A stretch of DNA of 64,000 bases from assembly GCF_028912405.1 (NCBI RefSeq), contig NZ_JAKELO010000002.1, forward strand, positions 1,497,276 to 1,561,275, in the 5' to 3' direction. Origin of the DNA: Methanogenium marinum (GTDB lineage Archaea; Halobacteriota; Methanomicrobia; Methanomicrobiales; Methanomicrobiaceae). Below the pieces are notes generated by a model that was not told the DNA's origin, made no database searches, and was given only the letters and a program-made list of their open reading frames with translations. Positions 1-14,210 of the stretch are shown here, in pieces. The translations under genes and the position numbers were made by a program. Within the stretch, counting starts at the first letter, position 1. Each line of letters opens with the position of its first letter.

Positions 1-1800
<1,800 letters not shown>

Positions 1801-1857
1801 GTCCGTTAAAACTCAGACGAAATTCTGTGTGCACACCACAAACATATACAGTGTCAT

Positions 1858-1982
1858 GTATTTGCGGCCATAGCAGCGGGGCAACACCCGGACCCATACC
1901 GAACCCGGAAGTTAAGCCCGTTCACGTAGTATGCTGTACTGAGTTGCGCGAGCGCTCGGGAACCATACTTCGCTGCAAATGC
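1858..1982 (+). rRNA. 5S ribosomal RNA (operon A)
   Basis: A typical archaeal 5S rRNA of about 125 nt. The ends are defined by helix I: 'gtatttgcgg' at the 5' end pairs with 'ctgcaaatgc' at the 3' end. The internal 'acccggacccataccgaacc' is the conserved loop region of 5S rRNA. A 'gcgcgagc' hairpin with a GCGA tetraloop (1948-1951) marks helix IV. It lies 58 nt after the 23S and is identical to the 5S of the second operon. Confidence 0.96.
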
Positions 1983-1983
1983 T

Positions 1984-2490
1984 CTGAAAAGCAAATTAAA
2001 ATCTGTTCTGTAACTGTATTATACAAAAGAGCGTGAGCTCTTGTGTTGATTCTGACTCGTTCCTGCACATTCTTGGTAGTGAAATGTATAGCATTCTGTT
2101 CTGTATATACTATGCAAAAGAGCGTGAGTGTTTGAAATGATATTTCGCTACCTGTTTTCGTGATGATGAGATTCCAGTTATTGTAACGGGTACACTAATG
2201 AGCGTGAGTTCTTGGATACGATACTTTATTGCAAAGGCTTGTGAAGAAGAGATTCTGCTCTGTAACTAATATGCTAAAGAGTGTAAGCTTTCGAAAATGA
2301 TTCTTCGGTTGCAAAGACCGGAAAGGAGACATTCTGTTCTGTATATGGTATACAAAAGAGCGTGAGTGCCTGGATATTTTATGTATCTGTATACCTGCAG
2401 GGGATGATGAAATTTTGATCTGTATTTTGGATATGAAGAGCGAAAGCGCTCGGGAATGATTGTTCACTGCAATCGCTTGTTTTGGTCTCT
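1984..2490 (+). repeat. Tandem array of six degenerate 5S-3'-end-like units
   Basis: Six units of about 80 nt follow the 5S gene. Each has a leader resembling 'ctgttctgta', then a short A-rich stretch, then a hairpin capped by a GNRA tetraloop. The loops lie at 2033 (GTGA), 2124 (GTGA), 2204 (GTGA), 2283 (GTAA), 2362 (GTGA) and 2442 (GAAA). The 5S loop itself is at 1948 (GCGA), so the spacings are 85, 91, 80, 79, 79 and 80. The last unit keeps 'gcgctcgggaa' and 'ttcactgcaat', matching the 5S 'gcgctcgggaa' and 'ttcgctgcaaa'. This points to descent from the 3' half of 5S rRNA. No open reading frame runs through the units. Function is unknown; transcription as part of the pre-rRNA is inferred. 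Confidence 0.75.
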
Positions 2491-2539
2491 CCAGGTGTTG
2501 AGAGTTTCATAGCATGTGAAGGGCTTTAGCTTAGAGAAA

Positions 2540-3190
2540 TTTTTCTTGATCCGGGCTTCAACCCTTTCATAGAGAATTAATCCATCTAGCTGCATGACAG
2601 TAGCATTATGTTCGTATCTTTTTCAATTGGGCTGATAATTGTCCGATAAATTTGAAGGATAGACATTCCAAGGATGTTGCCTATGTAAATCACCGATTTG
2701 AAAAATATCGGCTTGCTATTTTCATATCCTGAAATTTTTCTTCGGGATGAATGCATAGAGAGGAATGGTTCCTGTGTTCGTAGTATGACATCTCCTGACT
2801 TGCTTCTGGATAAGTTCACATCAACAAACAGACTTGGAATATCCTGTAAAACTGCAGTTATGATGCTGTCTGGGTTGATTGTAGCATATGAAAATGTATT
2901 ATCTAGCATGGATAGGAATTCGTTTAAAACCTCCTGTTATTCTGGTAATTCCATTGATTTGAAGATGAGAGTTCCCCAGAGGTGGGCTGTGTTTTGTCAG
3001 CAATAGAAGTCATGATTGTATCAATATTGATGTATTGTATTTGGGATTTCCTATAGAGGTGTTATCATCGTTATTTGGTTCGGATGGATGGGATATATTG
3101 TGCTATGGGGATTATGCAAGATACTGCAATAATTACAATAAGTGCCAATAAAGGCAGGATTTTGTGCCTGTTTGTAGTGTACATCTATTT
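2540..3190 (-). pseudogene. Decayed Cache-domain sensor protein gene
   Basis: A broken relative of the intact Cache-sensor gene at 10826-11674, in the same position downstream of an rRNA operon. Reading the minus strand, pieces such as 'SYATINPD..ITAV' and 'REPFLS'-like 'QEPFLS' match the intact protein's 'SYATIDQNGTITAV' and 'REPFLS'. The nucleotide match continues to the former N-terminus ('ggcaggattttgtgcctg' against 'ggcaggatttcatgccgg'). Only scattered segments stay open, and frames change repeatedly. The limits are approximate. It implies that the duplication included the gene behind the rRNA operon, followed by decay of this copy. Confidence 0.7.
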
Positions 3191-3214
3191 CGCGTATGGT
3201 AGATATCTTAGAGG

Positions 3215-3322
3215 ATTACTATTTTCCAATTTTTTGAAGACCAAAAATATGGATACAAATTCTAACTTTGCCTAATCACTCATTTCAGACAATATTTCAA
3301 TCTTTTTCAGATAGCTATCGCT
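3215..3322 (-). repeat. 3'-end segment of the IS5-type element
   Basis: About 100 bp between the Cache pseudogene and the transposase 3' end. It resembles 36960-37075, with about three quarters of the bases shared by eye, for example 'tttttgaagaccaaa' here and 'tttttgaaaaccaaa' there, and 'ctttgcctaatc' here and 'ctttgcccaatc' there. It is probably the non-coding end of the insertion sequence. The exact terminal inverted repeat cannot be fixed because both copies are decayed. Confidence 0.5.
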
Positions 3323-4266
3323 CTAAGCTCTCTGTTTTTCAATCGTTCTCATTTGGTAGAGGTTATAGCAAAATGCAGAGAATGTATTCTTTACCCTTGC
3401 TCTGCCAAGTTCAGTCACTTTCATCGTTCCTGACTTAAATACCGTTTTCATAACAGCAAATGGCCTTTCTCCTTTGAACCTCTTCTGGGTGATTCTTTCG
3501 TTACGAAGTTTATCCCGGATTCCAATTGGATGGTTTCTTGCCCCCCTTTTCATGGTGGCATTGTATCCTTTGTATTCCGCTCCTTGGTATCCTCTGTCAC
3601 GATAAACAACCTCTCCCATTTCGGAGAGATTTATCTGGCTGTCATGAACTGATGCAGTTGTTGTAGTAATTCTTCGTATCAGATCATAGTCCCGATCCAT
3701 AATTGCATGGAATTTGTAACCAAAATGGGATTTTTCACCTTTCTTTGTCCATGTCCCATCTTTGCTTCTTCTTGTCTTTGCCTCACCTCCCCGAGGGGTA
3801 TTGGAAGAAGCATGACCCGGATCGGAATGGATGAATGTTGCATCCTGGATCATGCCCTCCTTGATAGTAAGACCTTTCGTATCCAACTGACGCTGGAGTT
3901 CATCCCAAATCGCACTATCTTTTCCGGATTCGGATATTATTTCACTAAAAGAGCCAAATCGTGGATTGGTCTGGTATTTTATCGGGTAATCCAAGAAACT
4001 GCCTGAATGAGATTTAGTCATTTGCCTGTCTTTCAAATTCAGGATCAGAGAGGCCATGCCATTGCTGAAAAATAAGTATCTTGATCATGAGGATTTCATC
4101 CAGATTCGGAGGGCCACATTTATCGGTTTTATTTGAATACAGGTCTCCTGAGAATTGGGCGAAATAGTTCCCAGTCTATTAGTTTACCTACTTCAACTAA
4201 TTTATCGCCTAACTCAGCAATATGTTCGTATTCAGACTTAATTGCAAAATTAATGAAAGTGCTCAA
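3323..4266 (-). pseudogene. IS5-family transposase, broken by two frameshifts and a stop
   Basis: Transposase of the IS5 group (DDE superfamily, DDE_Tnp_1). The longest intact piece is the C-terminal 244 codons (3323-4057). It carries 'QDATF' with the first Asp, 'YRDRGYQG' with the second Asp, and 'KRFKGERPFAVMK' with the catalytic Glu. The N-terminal third is still readable upstream but in other frames. It starts at a TTG at 4266 (TFINFAIKSEYE...), continues to 'DWELFRPILRR', shifts to the 'GPPNLDEILMIK...WHGLSDPEFERQAND' frame, meets an in-frame TAA, then shifts again just before 'ISESGKDSAIWDEL'. The rebuilt length of about 314 residues fits the family. Not functional unless these are sequencing errors. 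Confidence 0.85.
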
Positions 4267-4294
4267 GAATTAGTGATAGATCGTGTTCATAAAA

Positions 4295-4345
4295 GTACTT
4301 CCGGTAAAGGAGGTTTATAGAAATTCTCCTTACTTTGTTTCCTGA
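4295..4345. repeat. Putative IS terminal segment (5' side)
   Basis: A partly palindromic stretch just upstream of the transposase start. It contains 'ggtaaaggaggtttatag' followed by 'aaattctcctt'. A closely similar sequence stands alone at 14455-14508 ('ggtaaagggagtttatag' then 'aaattatcctccc'). A location next to the transposase 5' end suggests that this is the inverted-repeat end of the element. Confidence 0.45.
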
Positions 4346-5416
4346 ATGATCTAAATCTGAAACGAAACAGAATCCTGGTGTAAGGGATAACCATTGCAGG
4401 TACCTATCTTAGCAGGATTCTTGCGTTTTTTGTTGGTATTTGGAGAACATATGGAATATGGGGGGTGAGTGATTTTTTCTCTAAAAAAATGGGGGGTAAT
4501 TCCATCAAGATATCCATGATTCAGATTCCCCAGTGTTTATTTTTCCCACAGGTATCGTAACCTGAAAAAATGAGGAACGGCTGCTTTCTCTGAAGATTAT
4601 ATGACAGGAACAAAATCGTGGTATTTCTGGCATCTCCTGAGATGGAGGCATAATCTGTTGGTTGACTATTTTGGGATGTTTACTCTGGAAGAACAGGGTG
4701 GTTGACTGTGAAAAATTTTGAGACGGATTGACTAAATGTAGTTTTTTGGTAATAATGTTGTTAGAATAGTAAGGTGAAAAAGGTACGGCCTGTTTGCTGC
4801 TTCACATCATGCCGTTTTTGCTCTTTTTTTGGTAAAAACAGAGCCATATGCTGAAACAAGTACCCTGGAGGAAATATTTCATCAACATTGCTTGTTCTTC
4901 TCGTGTTTCCACTTTAGTGTTATCCCGATCTGCGCGAGGTTGCAGATTTTGCATAATTCTGTATGTTTGTGGCAATAATGCTGGCTGTCATGGGTGAAAT
5001 AATGGGCAAAATACGAGATGAATACACAATCTTTATAATCTGGAAGTTACAACTTAGTTAGGTCGATTGTTTGGGACGAACGGGCACAATAGCCTTCGTT
5101 TGCTCTGCAGACAACAAGATATCATAGAAATATGACTCTCTGTGATCCTCCCGAAATTTTTCGGACGATCGCAGGGAATAATCTCCGGACTCGAAACGGA
5201 AATGCGAGGGTTTATCATCCTTTAGCATCTATATTAGAGTCCGAGATTTTGATGGAGAACCGAAATCGCTCAGATGGGAGTGTCGGTTCTGACGTTGGCA
5301 TTGGCAATGCGGAAATTTATTTAGTAACCGCTAATATCCTTTAAAAAATAAGTCGAACGTAAGTGTGCTTTGAAAAGCAAAACTGTAAGAATCAGTTTGC
5401 CTACTTCAAGAAATTA
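4346..5416. other. Gene-free region upstream of rRNA operon B
   Basis: About 1.07 kb between the insertion-sequence remnant and the 16S gene. I see no convincing coding region; the open stretches are short and lack codon structure. It holds short direct repeats ('atggggggt' at about 4457 and 4490; 'ggttgact' at about 4660 and 4700). TATA-like sequences that could serve the rRNA operon occur at 5031-5040 ('ctttataatc') and 5314-5323 ('aatttattta'). The leader just before the 16S (5350-5416) would form the 16S processing stem. Confidence 0.5.
5312..5326 (+). promoter_or_regulatory. Possible TATA box of rRNA operon B
   Basis: 'aaatttatttagtaa' resembles an archaeal TATA box about 95 nt upstream of the 16S. 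A start near 5343 would leave room for the 5' strand of the 16S processing stem. A second candidate is 'ctttataatc' at 5031-5040. No transcription data are available here; the choice is tentative. Confidence 0.3.
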
Positions 5417-6884
<1,468 letters not shown>

Positions 6885-6952
6885 AAAGATTGGGTTGATG
6901 CGGTTACTAAATAAAACGTAAAATTGCTGATGTCGACATAATATGGGAACTT

Positions 6953-7025
6953 GGGCTTATAGCTCAGTTGGAAGAGCGCGGCGTTTGCAACGCCGAGGCC
7001 AGGGGTTCAAATCCCCTTAAGTCCA
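6953..7025 (+). tRNA. tRNA-Ala (anticodon TGC)
   Basis: A 73-nt cloverleaf in the 16S-23S spacer. The acceptor strands 'gggctta' and 'taagtcc' pair. The anticodon arm is 'cggcg-tttgcaa-cgccg', giving anticodon TGC, and the T-loop motif 'ggttcaaatcc' is present. The 3' CCA is not encoded, as is usual in archaea. A tRNA-Ala(TGC) in this spacer is the standard euryarchaeal arrangement. Confidence 0.97.
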
Positions 7026-7026
7026 T

Positions 7027-7077
7027 TGCCTGGTTTTCAGAGCTGTCATTCGTGACATATTCTTCTGAACACCAGGC
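7027..7077 (+). other. Spacer hairpin after tRNA-Ala
   Basis: 'gcctggttttcaga' (about 7028-7041) and 'tctgaacaccaggc' (about 7062-7075) can form a near-perfect 14-bp stem with one T-T mismatch. It directly follows the tRNA and probably acts in separating the tRNA from pre-23S during processing. That role is an inference. Confidence 0.5.
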
Positions 7078-7140
7078 CTCCCAATGCACCCGGCGACGTG
7101 AGTCATCGGGGAAGGGCCGAGAGTCTAACCGACTCATTGA

Positions 7141-7189
7141 GGCTGTGTATAGGTGTGCACATAGGACGTTAAATGAGTTTTAACGGACA
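7141..7189 (+). other. 5' strand of the 23S processing stem
   Basis: 'gagttttaacggac' (7175-7188) is the exact reverse complement of 'gtccgttaaaactc' at 10137-10150. Further out, 'ggtgtgcaca' (near 7150) pairs with 'tgtgcacacc' behind the 23S, and 'ctgtgtat' pairs with 'atatacag'. The unpaired stretch between the two helical parts is where an archaeal bulge-helix-bulge cleavage site would lie. The helix is seen in the sequence; the cleavage is known archaeal biology. Confidence 0.75.
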
Positions 7190-10136
<2,947 letters not shown>

Positions 10137-10186
10137 GTCCGTTAAAACTCAGACGAAATTCTGTGTGCACACCACAAACATATACA
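10137..10186 (+). other. 3' strand of the 23S processing stem
   Basis: 'gtccgttaaaactc' begins right after the mature 23S and is followed by 'tgtgtgcacacc' and 'atatacag'. All three pair with the leader before the 23S. The same sequence follows the other 23S copy at 1801-1850. Confidence 0.75.
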
Positions 10187-10193
10187 GTGTCAT

Positions 10194-10318
10194 GTATTTG
10201 CGGCCATAGCAGCGGGGCAACACCCGGACCCATACCGAACCCGGAAGTTAAGCCCGTTCACGTAGTATGCTGTACTGAGTTGCGCGAGCGCTCGGGAACC
10301 ATACTTCGCTGCAAATGC
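10194..10318 (+). rRNA. 5S ribosomal RNA (operon B)
   Basis: Identical to the 5S gene of operon A, with the same helix I ends. It stands 57 nt behind the 23S and is co-transcribed with it by arrangement. Confidence 0.96.
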
Positions 10319-10319
10319 T

Positions 10320-10575
10320 CTGAAAAGCAAATTAAAATCTGTTCTGTAACTGTATTATACAAAAGAGCGTGAGCTCTTGTGTTGATTCTGACTCGTTCCT
10401 GCACATTCTTGGTAGTGAAATGTATAGCATTCTGTTCTGTATATACTATACAAAAGAGCGTGAGTGTTTGAAATGATATTTCGCTATGAATGGTTGTGAT
10501 GAATGAATTTTTTTGTTTTGTATCTGTGATATACTTCGTAGCGATAGCTACAGTGGATGATTGTTCTCTACTCAG
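10320..10575 (+). repeat. Short version of the 5S-like repeat array
   Basis: Two units are copied from the array behind operon A (GTGA tetraloops at 10369-10372 and 10460-10463), with one base difference (position 10450 against 2114). Identity with operon A stops after 10486. A third, diverged unit may follow: 'gtatctgtgatatac' then a perfect hairpin 'gtagc-gata-gctac' with its loop at 10543, 83 nt after the previous loop. Confidence 0.6.
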
Positions 10576-10825
10576 TTTAGAATGGTAAATGTGTGTCTTG
10601 TAAGTATATGCAGAAGGGTTGGTTCATGCAGGAATGACTTCTCATTTTCATGAACTGCATTGAGTAAATCACTCCTATACCATGGCATACAGCTTCATCT
10701 GGTTAATACAGGTAGCATGAATGAGTAAGGATGTATTTCTTCCCAATCCCTGATAAAAATGGGGTGTTGGTATTATGCCCGTCAGATTGGTAAAAAATTT
10801 CTCTCCTTCGGGAGATTATGTTGTA
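10576..10825. other. Spacer between repeat array and Cache gene
   Basis: I see no gene here. It is the region where the two operon flanks no longer resemble each other, apart from the Cache gene that follows. Confidence 0.5.
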
Positions 10826-11674
10826 TTACCATCCAGAAAACAGGATAATTCTCCACTCTTTATTCAGGTATGACACAGTATCCCATTCAGCATGCTTTTT
10901 TACCAAATCTGTGGTATCTGTTGGAGATTTGTAGAATGTGTATTCACCGGTTCCTGCAGTATTTGCAGAAATATCCTTTCCCAATGCCTGAAGGCTCCGA
11001 TAGTTTGTAAAAGGAATGTCATTAAAGAGATTCTTTCCTATCTGGGCTGCATCCTGATCATAGAGAATAAATCCATCCGGCTGCATGATTGTTACTGTTA
11101 TGCCCTTCTCTTCTTCAACTGGATTAACAATTTTTCCAACAAATATTGAAGGTTCGGCCATTACAAGGACACTACCTTTGTATTCTCCATCTTCTGAATA
11201 AACAGGCCAGGCTATTTCTATTCCCGTAAATCCTTCTTCTGCGGTGAATGCATCTGAGAGAAATGGTTCACGTTTCTTGATAATAGTCTTCCCCGGTTCA
11301 CTTCCGCCAATGTTAATTCCGACTGAATTGGAATATGTATCTGGTGCAACGGCGGTAATTGTGCCATTTTGGTCAATAGTAGCATACGAGAGAGCATATT
11401 CGGATCCAGAAAGCAGATCATTCAGAACTGGTTGTACCTCCGGTGTAGACATTAAATCGGCTGAAGAGAGTGCCTGGGCGGCATTCTCTGCAGAATCTCC
11501 AATAGAGGTAAGAACAGTTTCGATATTTGAGTTCATATATTCGAGGTCACTCATACTCGTGTTCTCTTCTTTACCTTGTTCAGTTGGAAAAAAGTATGGT
11601 GCTGCAAGAAGAATGCATGCTATCGCAGCAATGAGAAGTAGTATCGATATAGGCAGGATTTCATGCCGGTTCAT
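10826..11674 (-). CDS. Membrane-anchored Cache-domain sensor protein
   Basis: 282 residues. An N-terminal hydrophobic segment (about 8-28, 'ISILLLIAAIACILLAAPYF') anchors the protein. The rest is predicted extracytoplasmic and resembles a dCache sensor domain, with 'YALSYATIDQNGTITAV' and 'TGIEIAWPVYSEDGEYKGS', which are typical first-lobe Cache strands. The family normally senses small molecules such as amino or carboxylic acids as the input domain of chemoreceptors and kinases. Here no kinase, HAMP or methyl-accepting domain follows, so it is a stand-alone sensor or binding protein. It sits tail-to-tail behind rRNA operon B, and a decayed paralogue lies in the same place behind operon A. 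The ligand is unknown. Confidence 0.8.
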   Translation of the reverse strand: MNRHEILPISILLLIAAIACILLAAPYFFPTEQGKEENTSMSDLEYMNSNIETVLTSIGDSAENAAQALSSADLMSTPEVQPVLNDLLSGSEYALSYATIDQNGTITAVAPDTYSNSVGINIGGSEPGKTIIKKREPFLSDAFTAEEGFTGIEIAWPVYSEDGEYKGSVLVMAEPSIFVGKIVNPVEEEKGITVTIMQPDGFILYDQDAAQIGKNLFNDIPFTNYRSLQALGKDISANTAGTGEYTFYKSPTDTTDLVKKHAEWDTVSYLNKEWRIILFSGW

Positions 11675-12002
11675 AGTATATACTTATTTTTCAACGGTAA
11701 TTATTGGTGTTGCATATTCATCCCATTGGCAATTGATGATAACATCAGGATAGGATCCTCTGGTATCTCTCCCCATGTGACAAATTTCACAGAGATTCAC
11801 CTATCTCATGTAACCTATTTCTCTCAAGACAAACGTAGATATCAGTTGTGAACAAGAAGAGTGCAGTGTGGATGATTTGTATACTGCATTCAAACCTTGT
11901 GTTTTGGTATCTTTCTGCAACACAGGTGTCCTGTTTGTTATTCACAATTAAACTGGCAGGAAGTACATGACTGTAGTCGTGGGTAGTTGACAGGTGGCAT
12001 TA
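11675..12002. other. Divergent promoter region, Cache gene and csx1-like gene
   Basis: 328 bp between two divergent genes. An A/T-rich stretch with 'agtatatact' on the minus strand is right upstream of the Cache gene start. On the plus side 'aggtgg' (11992-11997) serves as ribosome-binding site for the next gene. Nothing else is recognised. Confidence 0.4.
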
Positions 12003-13235
12003 ATGAAACTGATATCATTTTTGGGAGGGCGAGAGGACGGGACTACGTTGTATACCTGCGGTGGTTCATCCTGTAAAACCCTGTTTGTGCAGGAGGCAAT
12101 CTGCCGCCTGTTTGGAACAGTAGACCATGCTGTCCTTTTTGCGACTGAAGATGCCCGTGAGGTTGCATGGAATCAGGTTTCAGCTGCCCTTTCCGGCTGC
12201 GGGATTAATTCGGAATTGATTGTTATCCCTAACGGGGAGACCGAAAATGAACTGTGGGAAATATTTCGAGTGCTCGAAAACTGCATTGATGAAGAAGATG
12301 AGATCGCTTTTGATATCACCCACGGGTTTCGCTCTCTTCTTCTGGTTGGGTTTCTTTCAGCAGCCTTTCTGCGAACAACAGGAAAAGCAAAGATTTCCCA
12401 TGTCTTTTATGGCCAGCACCGGGACAATGGGCAACCATCTCCCCTTCTGGACCTGACGCCCTTTCTTTCTATTCTGGACTGGACTACTGGGGTGCACGCT
12501 TTTTTACGGTCCATGGATGCATCTGGCATAAACCGTCTTGCAAATCAGACGGTAAAAGAAGCCTATCTCTCCGGGCGACCGGATGTCCCGGAAAAACTCT
12601 CCCGTTTTGCCCAGACTTTGGAGGGGTTTGCGGTTGCCACAAGGATGGCACGCCCGGTTGATGCCCTGAACTTTGCATCCGGCATTTCGCGAGACATTGA
12701 TGAGGTAGCACATGAGATGGAGGTTTTCACCCCGCCCCTTGTGGAGGTCCTCGATGAAATTCGCATGGTGGGCGACCTTGGGATCCGCAGGCCGGAAGAG
12801 GAAGAGGGACTGACGTGGGGTCATGTCGAAAAAGAACTTGCTCTTATCGGGTTTATGGTTGAACACGGACTCCTGCTCCAGGGGGTGACTTTTTCCCGGG
12901 AGTGGATGGTAAATGTCATGCTCCTGACACATTATGGAGACGGGTATCGCGGCTGGCTGAATTCCGATACCCGGTATGAGATGTCACAGACCTTTGGGGC
13001 TGCGATCCTGAACCTGAAAGGTTCACCATACAATCCGACGGTATTCACTGACTGGTACACACTGCTCCCCTGTGAGGAGCAAGCAACACATCTCTGGGCA
13101 GAACTTTCAACCATAAGAAATGACTTTGCCCACTGTGGCATGCGGGAGTATTCCCCGCGAACGACACGGCTGAGGCAGAAGGCAGAGGAATTGTGTGGAC
13201 ATCTGTGTGTGTTTTTTGACCTGGTGCGGGGGTGA
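12003..13235 (+). CDS. Csx1-like CARF-HEPN ribonuclease (CRISPR-associated DxTHG protein)
   Basis: 410 residues. The N-terminal half is a CARF-type (Rossmann-like) domain with the 'DITHGF' motif (about 104-109) that names the DxTHG family of type III CRISPR-associated proteins. The C-terminus carries 'RNDFAH' (R372-H377), the RX4H active-site motif of HEPN ribonucleases. In this family cyclic oligoadenylate made by Cas10 binds the CARF domain and switches on RNA cleavage. I prefer the ATG at 12003 with the ribosome-binding site 'aggtgg' just upstream; a GTG nine bases earlier is possible. No CRISPR array, cas10 or other cas gene lies in this window, so the activating complex must be elsewhere or lost. 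Confidence 0.85.
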   Translation: MKLISFLGGREDGTTLYTCGGSSCKTLFVQEAICRLFGTVDHAVLFATEDAREVAWNQVSAALSGCGINSELIVIPNGETENELWEIFRVLENCIDEEDEIAFDITHGFRSLLLVGFLSAAFLRTTGKAKISHVFYGQHRDNGQPSPLLDLTPFLSILDWTTGVHAFLRSMDASGINRLANQTVKEAYLSGRPDVPEKLSRFAQTLEGFAVATRMARPVDALNFASGISRDIDEVAHEMEVFTPPLVEVLDEIRMVGDLGIRRPEEEEGLTWGHVEKELALIGFMVEHGLLLQGVTFSREWMVNVMLLTHYGDGYRGWLNSDTRYEMSQTFGAAILNLKGSPYNPTVFTDWYTLLPCEEQATHLWAELSTIRNDFAHCGMREYSPRTTRLRQKAEELCGHLCVFFDLVRG

Positions 13236-13787
13236 CCATTGAATTGGGTTCGAATTGTGAAATTCTGCTGTTTATTGATAATTCTGGCCGTTTTTGAGGT
13301 TTAAATGCATCTTGTGTTTTCGGATAAGATGGAAAAATACTGTGCTATGATATTCATTTCCCGAATCTATCAAAATGTATTGAATTGATAGAGTATTTTG
13401 ATGTGGATCGGACCGGATCACAATTGAATTTCGTGTGTGAAAAGGAAACAAATACCAGAGTAATCATGAGGGTGATGAACATCTGGCCACACTTCATATC
13501 AACGATTATAATCCGCACAATTGATGTGATTTTCTTTGGTTTTAGCGTGTTTATTCACAGAAGGTGTGGACAGTGTCAGCACAGTCAGAGTCCCTGATTT
13601 TTGTGAGGGAATCCGGATAATCTGTGGAGTCCGGGATATGAGTTATTCTGTTAATCTTCCTGACATCCATCCTGCAATTATTTCCATTATGGAGTTGTGT
13701 ATCCGCTTTGCGCAAGTTTACAGTTCTCCTGTTTTAACGGGAAATTGCCCCTTCCTCCTCGTAGACTGGGTGGGAGATCCTGCATAA
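13236..13787. other. Gene-free spacer after csx1-like gene
   Basis: About 550 bp, A/T rich, with no coding region I can defend. It may hold further decayed parts of the DUF1016-type gene whose recognisable piece starts at 13788. Confidence 0.5.
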
Positions 13788-13995
13788 TATTATGTGGAAT
13801 CATACAGTCACATTGTTGATATGGTGAAGGATCTGGTCCAGCATGAATACTACATTTGTAAAATCATCGAGAATGGATGGTCACGAAACGTGTTTGTGAA
13901 CAGATAAAGAGTGGAGTTATCGAACGTTATGGGCAGGCAGCAATCAGTTTTATCCTCAATTCTGGTAGCAGAGCATTTCGAACTTGCACAAATAA
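13788..13995 (+). pseudogene. Fragment of a YhcG/DUF1016-type PD-(D/E)XK nuclease
   Basis: Only about 65 codons are recognisable, spread over more than one frame. 'MWNHTVTLL' matches the family's 'PW.HN..LL' segment. After a shift comes 'VKDLVQHEYYICKIIENGWSRNVFV', written here in parts: VKDLVQHEYY, then ICKIIENGWSRNV. After another shift 'QIKSGVIERYGQAAISF' resembles the family's 'QIESGLYERQGKAITNF'. The frameshifts and missing ends show a dead remnant. DUF1016 (YhcG) proteins are nuclease-like and often found near restriction and other defence genes, which fits the neighbouring CARF-HEPN gene. Confidence 0.65.
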
Positions 13996-14159
13996 GATAA
14001 AAAACCTTATATATTTTATATATTTTAATTGAAGCTCCAAATATTTGACAAATACTCCAATAATATAATAAAATATTATTGACAGAGACAAATTAGAATA
14101 ATCGGGAAATTGACAGCACATTCATTTATAAAATGCAAATTCTTTCCATTTCCCTGTCT

Positions 14160-14173
14160 CAATATATATATAG
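14160..14173 (+). promoter_or_regulatory. TATA box for the small gene at 14211
   Basis: 'caatatatatatag' is a good archaeal TATA box. A start about 27 nt downstream (near 14192) would give a short leader containing 'gaggtgg' before the ATG at 14211. Confidence 0.45.
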
Positions 14174-14210
14174 TGTCGTCACTTAGGGACACCGTAGAGG
14201 TGGGGATAGT

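Noticed and set aside
1984-2490. CRISPR array
   Set aside because: The units are about 80 nt, vary along their whole length, and have no unique spacers of regular size; they resemble the 5S rRNA instead.
5132-5344. A 70-residue gene before the 16S
   Set aside because: No ribosome-binding site, no codon pattern, and it overlaps the rRNA promoter and leader.
11994-12002. GTG start for the Csx1-like protein
   Set aside because: The ATG at 12003 has the ribosome-binding site at the proper distance; the GTG lies inside that site.
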